This document shows, in pieces, positions 36,884 to 45,832 of a DNA stretch of 64,000 nt; position 1 is the first letter of the stretch; every line of letters begins with the position of its first letter. The notes under the pieces were generated by a model. That model saw nothing but the letters and a program-made list of their open reading frames with translations. It did not search any database and was not told the DNA's origin. The translations under genes were made by a program, and so were the position numbers. Origin of the DNA: Nonlabens arenilitoris (GTDB taxonomy: Bacteria; Bacteroidota; Bacteroidia; Flavobacteriales; Flavobacteriaceae); NCBI RefSeq assembly GCF_002954765.1, contig NZ_MTPW01000001.1:1501501-1565500 (forward strand), read 5' to 3'.

Positions 36884-37011
36884 TGGAATTATTACAATAT
36901 ATTTTGGTAGCTGTAGTTGTTTTAGTGGCACTGGTCTGGTTATTTAGAAAATCATTATTTCCCTCTAAGAAAACTAGTGGATGTGGTGATGGTAACTGTG
37001 GATGTCATTAA
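36883..37011 (+). CDS. FeoB-associated Cys-rich membrane protein
   Basis: A 42-residue peptide starts at the ATG that overlaps the feoB stop (TAATG). It has one membrane helix (YILVAVVVLVALVWLF) and a C-terminal Cys-rich tail SGCGDGNCGCH. This small protein is a regular partner of Feo operons in Bacteroidota; it plays a role similar in position to FeoC, perhaps metal handling at the cytoplasmic face. A longer reading from 36805 is only feoB sequence in another frame. Confidence 0.88.
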   Translation: MELLQYILVAVVVLVALVWLFRKSLFPSKKTSGCGDGNCGCH

Positions 37012-37029
37012 TTAAACAGTAATAGAAAT

Positions 37030-37061
37030 AAAAAAGCCCTTTCAATTTGAAAGGGCTTTTG
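37030..37061. terminator. Bidirectional terminator between feo and the cold shock gene
   Basis: GCCCTTTCAA and TTGAAAGGGC are perfect arms flanked by A and T runs, between the converging feo operon and csp gene. Confidence 0.92.
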
Positions 37062-37083
37062 AATACAAAAAAATATGACTTTA

Positions 37084-37278
37084 TTACTGTACAACTCTTA
37101 CGTTTACAGCATTCATTCCTTTTTTTCCTTCTTTTTCTTCATACTCAACGCGATCACCTTCTCTTATCTCATCGATAAGTCCAGTTACATGCACGAAGCA
37201 TTCGTTTTGTGATCCTTCTTCAACGATAAATCCAAATCCTTTAGACTCGTTGAAAAACTTTACAGTACCTTCTTTCAT
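37084..37278 (-). CDS. Cold shock protein (CspA family)
   Basis: This 64-residue protein is a single OB fold: MKEGTVKFFNESKGFGFIV carries RNP1 (KGFGFI), and ECFVHVTGL is RNP2-like (usually VFVH). It binds single-stranded RNA and DNA as an RNA chaperone. It is shorter at the C-terminus than some paralogs but complete for the fold. It has its own promoter at 37307-37314 (TACCTTTG, minus strand) and a short leader of about 20 nt, so no long cold-shock-type 5' leader is evident. Confidence 0.95.
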   Translation of the reverse strand: MKEGTVKFFNESKGFGFIVEEGSQNECFVHVTGLIDEIREGDRVEYEEKEGKKGMNAVNVRVVQ

Positions 37279-37306
37279 TGTAATAAAATGTAATAATTAA
37301 TATTAA

Positions 37307-37314
37307 CAAAGGTA
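37307..37314 (-). promoter_or_regulatory. -7 element of the cold shock gene
   Basis: TACCTTTG on the minus strand fits TAnnTTTG exactly, 29 nt upstream of the start codon. Confidence 0.5.
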
Positions 37315-37387
37315 TAGGGATTATTATTTCTAAATTGTTAATACTCAGATTATTTTAATTTTTTGAGTATTTATAGGAGTTCACAGG

Positions 37388-37870
37388 CTATTTAGGCGTG
37401 CCTTTTAAATAAATATGACTGCCTTTTATAGATCTATCGTACATAATAATACTGCCAGCCACCGCGACATTTAAGCTTTTAGGAGTGTTAAACTTTATTA
37501 AATGATGGGACTTTTCAATAGCTTCGTTAGTAAGTCCGTGATCTTCAGCACCTAGAAGGTAAACACAATTACGTGGATGCTTAAATTCTTGAAGATCTAT
37601 TGCTCTTTCATCCAGCTCGACACCTATAATCATAGCACCTTTAGGTAGGTGTTCATAAAAATCTTCAAATGTATCATAATGAAAGTAAGGCATAGCTTTT
37701 ACAATATCATGTGTATCACAAGCCTGTTTTGCATATCTTTTTCCGACTGTAAATACAAAACTAGCGCCTAGGTTTTGAGCACTACGCCATAAGACACCTA
37801 GGTTTTCAGGTGTTTTTCCGTGCTGTATGCCTATGCCGAAGTAACCTGGTTCTAATTGGTCTATTTTCAT
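37388..37870 (-). CDS. TrmH/SpoU-family RNA 2'-O-methyltransferase
   Basis: This 160-residue protein shows the SPOUT knot motifs: motif 1 KTPENLGVLWRSAQNLGASFVF (N-x-G-x-x-x-R), motif 2 CVYLLGAEDHGLTNEAIE and motif 3 FNTPKSLNVAVAGSIIMYDR. These enzymes methylate ribose in tRNA or rRNA. It is a minimal catalytic domain without an RNA-binding extension, and the target nucleoside cannot be told. It follows recQ by 7 nt and is probably cotranscribed. Confidence 0.9.
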   Translation of the reverse strand: MKIDQLEPGYFGIGIQHGKTPENLGVLWRSAQNLGASFVFTVGKRYAKQACDTHDIVKAMPYFHYDTFEDFYEHLPKGAMIIGVELDERAIDLQEFKHPRNCVYLLGAEDHGLTNEAIEKSHHLIKFNTPKSLNVAVAGSIIMYDRSIKGSHIYLKGTPK

Positions 37871-37877
37871 ATATCGA

Positions 37878-40037
37878 TTATTTTACAGTGGTTGTGGCTT
37901 CTATTAAATACATAGCAAGACGTAATTTTCCATAGCTATGTTTTCCATTGAATTTTTCAAATATGGGCTTGAGAGCATTCTCTTTCTCATAGCTTTCATA
38001 AAATGGTTCAATCTCTGCAATTTCATCTGGTGAAATATGTGCCTCTAGATTTACATCTTTATGACTTACATATCGTTTCCCTAGATGAGATAGTATCGTG
38101 TCTATTTTAAGTGCTCTTATTTCAGATATTTCTTCAAGCGTTTTTCCTGCCCAGTATAACTTTACACTTTCCATAACGGTATCCTTTTTAGGTCCGCTCT
38201 TTTTTTTCTTTTTGGGTTTTGAAATAACGACACGGTATATAAAATCGCCCTCGCGCATCATTTTAAAACCTTGTGTGAATTTTAAAAATGACTCTCCATA
38301 GGTATCTAACTTGTGTTTTCCGACACCAGTAATATCTTCAAACTCATCAATTGTTAGTGGAATTCTAGCGGCGATGTCTTTTAATGTGGCGTCACTAAAA
38401 ACCATGTAAGGTGCCAGGTTCTCTTGAGAAGCTATTTGCGTTCTTAATTTGCGTAAACCAGCATACAGATCTTTGTTTATCTCGCTAGGTAAGGACTCTT
38501 GTACTGCTTTTGCATTTCTAGCAGCAAGCTCTTCAGGTTTAGGTATAACAGCTAGTTTTACTGCTTGTTTATCAAAAAGTACTGCTTTTGCCTGTGGTGT
38601 TAATTTAAGGTGGTTAGATTCATGAAAAGCGATCTCTAGCAATCCTTGATTAATCATTTGTATAATATATTGTTGCCAGTTATTCCATGAGATATCACGT
38701 CCAGCGCCATACGTTTTTATAGATTGAAAACCACTATCGATAACACTTGCATTTTGTGCACCGCGCAATACATCTATTAATAAGTTGAGTGATGCTCTTT
38801 CTTTCATTCTATAAACAGCACTTAATGCTTTTTGAGCTATAAGTGTCGCATCAAAGAAGTCTGGTTTATTGAGACATACATCACAGTTACCACAATCTTT
38901 TTCTAGATATTCATTAAAATAAGATAATAACATGCGACGGCGACAGGTGAGTGCCTCAGCAAACTGTTTCATACGTTCCAGTTTAGCAATTTGCACTTCA
39001 CTATTACCACTATCTCCTGCAAAATTGCGCAGTTGAATCACGTCTGCATAGCTATGGAATAGTAGGGCATGAGCATCAATACCATCGCGCCCTGCACGAC
39101 CGATTTCTTGATAATATCCTTCAATGTTTTTAGGCATATTATAATGAATCACAAATCGCACATTAGATTTGTCTATTCCCATACCGAATGCAATCGTAGC
39201 ACAAACTATTTTTAATTCATCTTTAATGAATTGTTCTTGTACGCTTTCGCGGAAGCGGTGTTCTAACCCAGCATGGTAAGCAGCAGCAGAAAAACCTAGA
39301 TTGGACAGCTTATCTGCTAGTTTTTCACATGATTTTCTACTTAAACAGTAAATGATACCAGAGTCGTCTTTATACTTTTTGAGAAAACGACGAACTTGAG
39401 CTAACCGGTCATTACCAGGTCGTACTTCTAGAGTTAAATTAGGTCTATCAAAGGATGCTACATATTCTTGTGCATGAGAAATAGCAAGCTGCTCCTTAAT
39501 ATCAGCACGTGTGGCACGATCTGCGGTGGCAGTTAATGCAATTAAGCTAGCCTGTGGAAACGATTTTTTAAGATAGGCCAGTTGTGTGTATGCTGGTCTA
39601 AAATCATGTCCCCATGTGGATATACAATGTGCCTCATCTATCGCAATTAAAGAGACGTCTGTAGGCTTTAAATGTTGTAGTAAAAGCTGGATACTTTCTG
39701 GTGCTACATAAAGTAATTTTAGTTGATTCTCTTTTAATAATTGAAGCATCTCTTGCTGCTCTGTACCTACTTGTGAACTGTTAAAATAACCAGCCGTAAT
39801 GCCATTAGCTCTTAGAGAATCAACTTGATCCTTCATTAAAGCAATAAGTGGAGAAATGACTAAAGTAATTCTATCTAGCATTAAAGACGGAAGCTGAAAA
39901 CACATGGATTTACCGCCACCAGTAGGCATGACAACCATAAGGTCTTGATGCGCGAGAACATCATCAATAATTTGCTCTTGTAATGGACGGAAACTATCGT
40001 AACCGAAATGCTTTTTAAGTAATTCGTGTTTATTCAT
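37878..40037 (-). CDS. recQ: ATP-dependent DNA helicase RecQ
   Basis: This 719-residue protein has the helicase core with motif 0 (FGYDSFRPLQEQII), Walker A MPTGGGKSMCF, motif II IDEAHCISTWGHDFR, and motif VI-type QEIGRAGRDG. The zinc-binding Cys set lies in CRRRMLLSYFNEYLEKDCGNCDVC (residues ~370-393, partly cited). A winged-helix region and an HRDC domain (LRKLRTQIASQENLAPYMVFSD) follow. It unwinds DNA in repair and recombination. Palindrome copy 8 encodes HRFRESVQ in the motif IV-V region at the place where E. coli RecQ has NVRADVQ, with no length change. It is divergent from 40114 across 76 nt. Confidence 0.97.
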   Translation of the reverse strand: MNKHELLKKHFGYDSFRPLQEQIIDDVLAHQDLMVVMPTGGGKSMCFQLPSLMLDRITLVISPLIALMKDQVDSLRANGITAGYFNSSQVGTEQQEMLQLLKENQLKLLYVAPESIQLLLQHLKPTDVSLIAIDEAHCISTWGHDFRPAYTQLAYLKKSFPQASLIALTATADRATRADIKEQLAISHAQEYVASFDRPNLTLEVRPGNDRLAQVRRFLKKYKDDSGIIYCLSRKSCEKLADKLSNLGFSAAAYHAGLEHRFRESVQEQFIKDELKIVCATIAFGMGIDKSNVRFVIHYNMPKNIEGYYQEIGRAGRDGIDAHALLFHSYADVIQLRNFAGDSGNSEVQIAKLERMKQFAEALTCRRRMLLSYFNEYLEKDCGNCDVCLNKPDFFDATLIAQKALSAVYRMKERASLNLLIDVLRGAQNASVIDSGFQSIKTYGAGRDISWNNWQQYIIQMINQGLLEIAFHESNHLKLTPQAKAVLFDKQAVKLAVIPKPEELAARNAKAVQESLPSEINKDLYAGLRKLRTQIASQENLAPYMVFSDATLKDIAARIPLTIDEFEDITGVGKHKLDTYGESFLKFTQGFKMMREGDFIYRVVISKPKKKKKSGPKKDTVMESVKLYWAGKTLEEISEIRALKIDTILSHLGKRYVSHKDVNLEAHISPDEIAEIEPFYESYEKENALKPIFEKFNGKHSYGKLRLAMYLIEATTTVK
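39242..39257. repeat. Highly iterated palindrome, copy 8 (GG variant, in recQ)
   Basis: CGCTTTCGCGGAAGCG on the plus strand, read on the minus strand as R-F-R-E-S within the helicase core. Confidence 0.9.
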
Positions 40038-40113
40038 TAAAATTAGTTTGTATGGCTTATAAAATCTTAAAAGACAAATTTATTCTATTTTAGCAAAGCA
40101 TACAATTAGACAA

Positions 40114-40902
40114 ATGTTGAAAATGAAACGATTACTAGCATTCTTATTGGTTTTAAGTGCAGGATTGTGTGAGGCACAAGATCTCAATAACTTTAAATAT
40201 GTTATTGTGGAGAATCAATATGATTTCCAACAAGAACCCAATGAATATCGACTTAATGAGATGATGGTTTTTGAAATTAAAAAACGTGGCTTACATGCAT
40301 TCAGAAACAGCGATGTTTTACCAAAAGATTTGAATATAGGAACTTGTAACGCTTTAAACTTACGTGTAATTGTGTCTAGAGGTTTACGAGTAAAAATGAC
40401 TTATGAATTTGTGAATTGCACGGGTGAAGTAGTCTATACGACTCAAGAAGGTATAGGAAGAACTAAAAATTATGAAAAAGCTTATCGTGAGGCACTTAGA
40501 GATGCGATGAAATCGCTGGATGAGGTAGATTATACATATGAGAAACCTGAGTATATCAAAATAGTTCAAGGTGCTCCTGTGGACAGTGTGCGAACTAGAT
40601 CTGGACGTCCTGGTCAAAGAGATTTAAAAAAAGAAAAGATTATTCTTTCTGATAACCAACAGATTGGAACAGTTCTTACAATTTCAATGAGTTCAAAAGA
40701 TGGTCTTTTTACCCTAAAATTTGAAGATGAAAAAATCAACATTTTTAAAAACAACAACCTGATAGGTACTCTTAAGAAGAGTCAATCAGGTTGTTATCTT
40801 GCTATTACCACAGAGTTTACCGGAATAGGTTATGAAAAGGATGGTGGTTTTATCATTGAATATGATAAAAATGGCACTCAGTTTTTAATCTTTAATAAAT
40901 AA
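40114..40902 (+). CDS. Exported protein of unknown function
   Basis: This 262-residue protein has a signal peptide (LLAFLLVLSAGLCEAQ); Met at 40123 is an equally good start. The first half of the mature part (NNFKYVIVENQYDFQQEPNE, MVFEIKKRGLHAFRN, LNLRVIVSRG, KMTYEFVNCTGEVVYTTQEG) has an alpha/beta pattern with strong repeats of hydrophobic strands, like TolB/CsgG-type N-terminal domains that contain Y-x-E-A-x-R-E-A-L (here YEKAYREALRDAMKSL). The second half is beta-rich (LTISMSSKDGLFTLKF). I infer a periplasmic or outer-membrane-facing role. No enzymatic motif was seen. It is a stand-alone gene. Confidence 0.7.
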   Translation: MLKMKRLLAFLLVLSAGLCEAQDLNNFKYVIVENQYDFQQEPNEYRLNEMMVFEIKKRGLHAFRNSDVLPKDLNIGTCNALNLRVIVSRGLRVKMTYEFVNCTGEVVYTTQEGIGRTKNYEKAYREALRDAMKSLDEVDYTYEKPEYIKIVQGAPVDSVRTRSGRPGQRDLKKEKIILSDNQQIGTVLTISMSSKDGLFTLKFEDEKINIFKNNNLIGTLKKSQSGCYLAITTEFTGIGYEKDGGFIIEYDKNGTQFLIFNK

Positions 40903-40960
40903 ATTCACTTATCACTTGTTTTTCATAAGGCCAGACTTTAGTCTGTACTTATTAGATGTA

Positions 40961-41551
40961 TTAAACATGTTTCCCTACTTCAAAACCGTGTTTTCCTAGA
41001 TATTGATTACCGCTATCTATAGCATCTTGTTCTAGAGTTGTTCCCATAGAGTCATTCCATCTATTTAAATAACCGAATAAAGAAATTACACCTAGCATTT
41101 CTACAATCTCTCCTTCATCCCAATATTGGTGTAATCGATCTTGTATGTCTTGATTTACGGCATTAGGCACTTGACTAGCGGCTAGCGAAAAATCTAGCGC
41201 AGCACGTTCAGCATCATTAAAAGCTGCATGCGTGCGGTATTCCCAGATGTTATCCAGTTGTTCTTGCTCTGCTCCATAACGTTCTGCAGCTCTTATCGCG
41301 TGCGCTTGACAATATCTACAACCAGTTGCATTACTAGAAACCCAAGCAATCATGCGTTTTAAAGCGCTGGTGACACGACCTTCATTTGCCATCACGGCTT
41401 TATTAAGATTGATAAATGCTTTTGAAATGGCTGGCCTGCGTTGCATGGTTAGTACAGAATTAGGGCAAAAACCTAGTGTTTCATTAAAAAAAGCAGCTAG
41501 TTCACGTGTTTCTGGATCATGACTGGCGTCTAATGGAGTTACTAATGGCAT
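40961..41551 (-). CDS. Carboxymuconolactone decarboxylase/AhpD-like peroxidase-related protein
   Basis: This 196-residue, all-helical protein has the AhpD-like motif CRYCQAHAIRAAERYG (residues ~78-93), with the C-x-x-C pair and downstream His that provide thiol-dependent peroxidase chemistry. DAERAALDFSLAASQVPNAV and GYLNRWNDSM fit the CMD family. It could reduce peroxides, or act on an unknown substrate. No AhpC partner gene is nearby. Confidence 0.87.
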   Translation of the reverse strand: MPLVTPLDASHDPETRELAAFFNETLGFCPNSVLTMQRRPAISKAFINLNKAVMANEGRVTSALKRMIAWVSSNATGCRYCQAHAIRAAERYGAEQEQLDNIWEYRTHAAFNDAERAALDFSLAASQVPNAVNQDIQDRLHQYWDEGEIVEMLGVISLFGYLNRWNDSMGTTLEQDAIDSGNQYLGKHGFEVGKHV

Positions 41552-41648
41552 ATTAAAAGTTGTAAGTTCTAGGGCAAGTTAATAATTATCTATCACAGAT
41601 ATTGTGATACTAAGAACCAAATCATATTTTGGTCATACATTTGAATTT

Positions 41649-43346
41649 ATGCGCTGGACTTTAAAACCTCAACCCGATAAAGAACGACAGGAGAAACTGG
41701 CTCAAGAGCTAGGTATAGACTCTTTTCTTGCTGGTTTGCTTGTGCAGCGTGGTGTGGACGCTTTCGCGAAAGCGAAATCCTTTTTCAGACCAGATCTTAA
41801 TGAATTACATGATCCTTTTTTAATGAAGGATATGGATGTGGCTGTAAAACGCATCCAAAAAGCCATAGGGAATAATGAGAATATATTAGTTTATGGGGAT
41901 TATGACGTTGACGGAACTACTAGTGTTGCATTAATGTCTACCTTTTTATTGAGTTTTTATGATCGAGTAGCTACTTACATACCAGATCGATATGGTGAAG
42001 GTTATGGAGTGAGTTATCAAGGAATAGATTATGCTGCAGATAATGATTTTTCTCTAATTATAGCATTGGATTGTGGTGTGAAAGCTATTGATAAGGTTGC
42101 ATATGCAAGTGAAAAAGGCATTGATTTTATAATTTGTGACCATCATAGACCAGGAAGGCAGTTGCCAGCTGCTGTTGCCGTACTAGATCCTAAACGTGAT
42201 GATTGTTCTTATCCGTTTGATGAGTTATGTGGTTGCGGTGTAGGATTTAAATTATGTCAAGCGCTGGTCGAGGCAAATGACTGGGATTTTGATATTTTAA
42301 TTCCTTATTTAGACCTAGTCGCTACTGCGATAGGTGCAGATATAGTTCCTATAATTGATGAAAATAGAATATTAGCTTATCATGGATTAAACGTGATTAA
42401 TACCAGTCCGCGTGCTGGTTTTAAAGCGATTATCCATCAGTTAAAAAAGGATGTTTTAACTATCACAGATGTTGTTTTTATTATAGCGCCACGTATTAAT
42501 GCCGCAGGTAGGATGAAGCATGCCTTACATGCCGTAGAGTTAATGGTGACTGACGATTTTAAAGAAGCACAACGGATTGCCGCAGAAATCGAAGAATATA
42601 ATGCAGATAGGCGAGAGGCAGACCAATCGATAACAGAAGAGGCAAAACAACAAATTATTAATAATAAAGAGGAAGAACTTTTTACCACTGTAGTCTATAA
42701 GGAAGACTGGCACAAAGGTGTAATAGGAATAGTTGCATCTCGATTAATTGAAGTCTATTATAGACCTACTTTAGTCTTTACAAAAAGTGGAGAGTATCTA
42801 GCAGCTAGTGCACGTAGTGTAAGCGGTTTTGATGTGTATAATGCGCTTGAGCAATGTAGTGAGTTTATAGAGCAGTTTGGCGGTCATAAATATGCTGCCG
42901 GATTAACATTAAAACCTGAAAATTATCCTTCTTTTAAGGCTCGTTTTGAAGAGGTAGTTTGTGCTACTATTGAAAAGCAACACCTGACACCAGAAATAAA
43001 AATTGATGCGGTATTACCACTAGAAAACATAACACCAAAATTTTATCGCATTTTACAACAAATGGCACCATATGGACCAAGTAATATGCGACCTGTTTTT
43101 ATGACTGAAAAGGTTATGGACACAGGTTATGGTAAGTGCGTAGGCAAATCAGAAGATCATTTAAAGATCAAAGTGGTAAAAAAGCAAAATGATAGACATG
43201 CTATTGATGCTATAGGTTTTAATCTGGGTAAAAAGAGTGACCTTATTAAAAACAAAGACAAATTTGATATTGCTTATACCATTAGTGAGAACGAATGGAA
43301 TGGTAATGTTACCTTACAATTAATGCTTAAAGATATTAAAGCTTAA
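41649..43346 (+). CDS. recJ: Single-stranded-DNA-specific exonuclease RecJ
   Basis: Met at 41649 (MRWTLKPQPD) gives 565 residues and the normal RecJ N-terminus; an upstream Met at 41604 would add a non-family extension. DHH phosphoesterase motifs are clear: YGDYDVDGTTS (motif I-II) and ICDHHRPG (motif III), then the DHHA1 domain with SGEYLAASARSVSGFDVY, FGGHKYAAG and an OB-fold C-terminus. It degrades ssDNA 5'-3' in recombination and mismatch repair. Palindrome copy 9 encodes DAFAKAKSFFRP where relatives have (T/S)-F-E-E-A-K-x-F-F-R-P, at the same length. It ends 4 nt into the converging receiver gene. Confidence 0.96.
   Translation: MRWTLKPQPDKERQEKLAQELGIDSFLAGLLVQRGVDAFAKAKSFFRPDLNELHDPFLMKDMDVAVKRIQKAIGNNENILVYGDYDVDGTTSVALMSTFLLSFYDRVATYIPDRYGEGYGVSYQGIDYAADNDFSLIIALDCGVKAIDKVAYASEKGIDFIICDHHRPGRQLPAAVAVLDPKRDDCSYPFDELCGCGVGFKLCQALVEANDWDFDILIPYLDLVATAIGADIVPIIDENRILAYHGLNVINTSPRAGFKAIIHQLKKDVLTITDVVFIIAPRINAAGRMKHALHAVELMVTDDFKEAQRIAAEIEEYNADRREADQSITEEAKQQIINNKEEELFTTVVYKEDWHKGVIGIVASRLIEVYYRPTLVFTKSGEYLAASARSVSGFDVYNALEQCSEFIEQFGGHKYAAGLTLKPENYPSFKARFEEVVCATIEKQHLTPEIKIDAVLPLENITPKFYRILQQMAPYGPSNMRPVFMTEKVMDTGYGKCVGKSEDHLKIKVVKKQNDRHAIDAIGFNLGKKSDLIKNKDKFDIAYTISENEWNGNVTLQLMLKDIKA
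41759..41774. repeat. Highly iterated palindrome, copy 9 (in recJ)
   Basis: Exact core, read as A-F-A-K-A in the N-terminal helix of RecJ. Confidence 0.95.
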
Positions 43347-43740
43347 TAATTGAGCATGTCTACAAGGTGATCTAATCTTAAAGGCTTTTTGTTTAAAGAG
43401 TAAAGAGGTGCTGTTTCAGCAAATTTCTTAAGATCTTTTTCTGAGTATTTTTCACTAGTCATGTGAAATTTTAAATTGAGTTTTCCTTTTTGTTCTTTAA
43501 TTTTATTAGAAACTTTTTAATTAATTTCCATCCATTTACAGCGTTAGTTTTATTCTCTGTAATGATATGAATAGAATCAGTTGAATCACTTTTATCCAGT
43601 TCTTCTAAACTTTTTAAAGCCTCTTTATTATTTGAAAAAACATGAATATCTTTTGATAATTCATTTAACTCTAGCATGGTTTTGATTACGTAAGAGTCGA
43701 TAGGATTATCATCTATGATCCAAATTTTAGAAGTCTTCAT
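43343..43740 (-). pseudogene. Single-domain response-regulator receiver, frameshifted; phosphoacceptor Asp replaced by Glu
   Basis: From Met at 43740 the frame reads IWIIDDNPIDSYVIK (acidic pair D10-D11) and ends at 43471. Adding one base to the T5 run at 43514-43518 (A5 on the coding strand) restores GWKLIKKVSNKIKEQKGKLN, then FHMTSEKYSEKD and NKKPLRLDHLVDML, the conserved Thr/Ser and Lys-Pro ends of a receiver: 132 residues. At the phosphorylated position the family motif D-x-N-M-P-x-M-N-G-W reads E-N-K-T-N-A-V-N-G-W, so Asp is Glu62. This may mimic phosphorylation or reflect decay. It lies 143 nt downstream of the PAS histidine kinase on the same strand and is probably its partner. Confidence 0.8.
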
Positions 43741-43883
43741 AATATTTTATTTTCAGAGATCTAAAGTTCCGATTTATTAATCGATGTGACTATAAATATA
43801 CTAGTGTTAGGTTGTCAATCGTTTAAAGGTTATAATTATTGATGAACTGTAGGAATAAGTTCGGTTCTTTATTAAAGCTAGAA

Positions 43884-45725
43884 TTATATTTTAATGGTAA
43901 AAGTGCTGCCTACGCCTACTTCACTTTTAACTGATATAGTGCCACCCATTGCTTCTATTTGATTTTTAGTCATGAATAGTCCTAATCCATTAGCGTTTTC
44001 ATGATCATGAAAAGTTTTATACATTCCAAAAATCTTTTCTCGATGTCTGGTCAGGTCTATCCCTAATCCGTTGTCAGTTACACTAATCGTACAGCCATTT
44101 GTATCTTGAATAGCAGATATGCCTATAGTTAAAGGCTTTTTTACATTTCTATATTTTATACTATTAGTAATAAGGTTAGTTAAGGCGCTTTCTAGATATG
44201 CTGGGAAAGCTTCAATTTTTAAGTTGTCTTCTATATCTAAGGTCACAGTGTAATCACTATTTAACAGCTCGAGAGAGATACTACTTAATACTTTTTGCAC
44301 AAAGCTATACAACGATATGGAGTCAAAATTAATATGAGTAGTTTGAATAGAAACTACTTGATTAAGGTCCTCAATAGTTTTATTAAGATTATCGCTAGAA
44401 TCATTAAGCATTGCTATGATTTTAGATCTTACCTCTGAATCTTCATTTTCTAAGTAGAAATTAATAAGACCTTTAAAGTTGCTAGAGTGTGATCTTAAAT
44501 TATGAGATACGATATAAGCAAAGTTTAAAAGACGATCATTCTTATGCATGATTTCGTCTACAAAAACTTTACGTTCTTGTGTAGCTTGTTTTTCCTTAGT
44601 AACATCAATGATTTGTATTACTAAGTTTTCTGGCTCACCGTATTCATCTTCTAGAACATTACAAATTGTTTGAGTGTACATAATAGTGCCATCAGGACCT
44701 ATAAATTTAATAGGTTGCTTGATGTGATCTCTCTTGCGATTTAGTAATTTTTGCAACTTATCAAACCATATGCAAAAGTCTTTCTTATCAATAAGTTCTT
44801 CAAAAGAGGAATTTAAAAGGTTTGCATTTTTTAGTTTAGAGATTGAAACTAGTGCATTATTTACATCTAGTAACTGTAAGGTAGTAGCGTCCATGATAGC
44901 AACACCAACTTTTGAATTTCTAAACAATTTCTGAAACTTCTCTGAATTCAGTTTAGACTGGTGCTCTCTTTTTTTACGCTCACTTATATCTTCAAAAGTT
45001 CCATATTGTCTATGACATACACCATCTACAAAGTCACTTTGACCTATTGCTCTTACCCATATAGAATTTCCTTTGGCAGTTATTAATTCTAACTCTAGAT
45101 CATAGGACTCATTTTTAGTAAGAGAATTAATAAAGGCTTGAGTAATTTTATTTCTAGATTCACCTTCTTTATAAAAAAGTATTGCAGTAGAAGCATCTGG
45201 TTGATAATCTTCTGGTAACTCGTGCAATTTTTTTGTAGCACTGGACCAGTAAAGTTCACTATTAATATTGTTATAATGCCAAGTACCTATATTTGCTTTA
45301 GTACACGCACTTAGTAAAATTCTATAATCTAGTTGATCTCTTTTTCTTAAGATGACCTGAGAAGTAATGTCCTCAGAAACGATAATCATTCCAGCTATTT
45401 CATTATCATAGTTATACCAAGGCTTAACACTCCATTTCAACCATTGTTCTGTACCGTCTTTCCTGATAAATAATTCTTCATCACAAGATTCTTCAGCACC
45501 TTTTAAAACGCGTTGATGCTTTTCTTTCCATTCTTGAGATATTTCAGGAAATAAATCATAGTGATACATTCCTTTAATATCTGTGTATTGAAGTTTGTAA
45601 TCCTCACACCATTTTGCAGAGTGTGCAACATATCTCAAGTTATTATCTAAAAAAGCAACAGCTATAGGTGCCTGTATAAGAATATTAATTTGATCTGAAA
45701 TATTAGTAATGTATTTATGAGCCAT
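43884..45725 (-). CDS. Soluble multi-PAS sensor histidine kinase
   Basis: This 613-residue protein has no membrane helix. Successive PAS domains are seen: residues ~12-120 (APIAVAFLDNNLRYVAHS, then WLKWSVKPWY with a PAC-like end), ~130-255 (HELPEDYQPDAS, GTFEDISERKKR) and ~265-385 (KVGVAIMDATTLQLLDVN, VIQIIDVTKE). The phosphoacceptor His lies in FAYIVSHNLRSHSSNFKGL, the variant typical of Bacteroidota kinases. ATPase motifs are ALTNLITNSIKYRN, VTDNGLGID and HENANGLGLFMTK. Its signal is probably intracellular. The neighbouring degenerate receiver (43343-43740) is the likely cognate protein. Confidence 0.93.
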   Translation of the reverse strand: MAHKYITNISDQINILIQAPIAVAFLDNNLRYVAHSAKWCEDYKLQYTDIKGMYHYDLFPEISQEWKEKHQRVLKGAEESCDEELFIRKDGTEQWLKWSVKPWYNYDNEIAGMIIVSEDITSQVILRKRDQLDYRILLSACTKANIGTWHYNNINSELYWSSATKKLHELPEDYQPDASTAILFYKEGESRNKITQAFINSLTKNESYDLELELITAKGNSIWVRAIGQSDFVDGVCHRQYGTFEDISERKKREHQSKLNSEKFQKLFRNSKVGVAIMDATTLQLLDVNNALVSISKLKNANLLNSSFEELIDKKDFCIWFDKLQKLLNRKRDHIKQPIKFIGPDGTIMYTQTICNVLEDEYGEPENLVIQIIDVTKEKQATQERKVFVDEIMHKNDRLLNFAYIVSHNLRSHSSNFKGLINFYLENEDSEVRSKIIAMLNDSSDNLNKTIEDLNQVVSIQTTHINFDSISLYSFVQKVLSSISLELLNSDYTVTLDIEDNLKIEAFPAYLESALTNLITNSIKYRNVKKPLTIGISAIQDTNGCTISVTDNGLGIDLTRHREKIFGMYKTFHDHENANGLGLFMTKNQIEAMGGTISVKSEVGVGSTFTIKI

Positions 45726-45832
45726 GCTTCAAATCTAGGTAAGATGTCAGTTGAAATATATTTTAATTAGGTTAAAACGTAAATAAGCCTCATAAAATCA
45801 GATTAAAAGCTATTTATTATCGACAAAATGCT

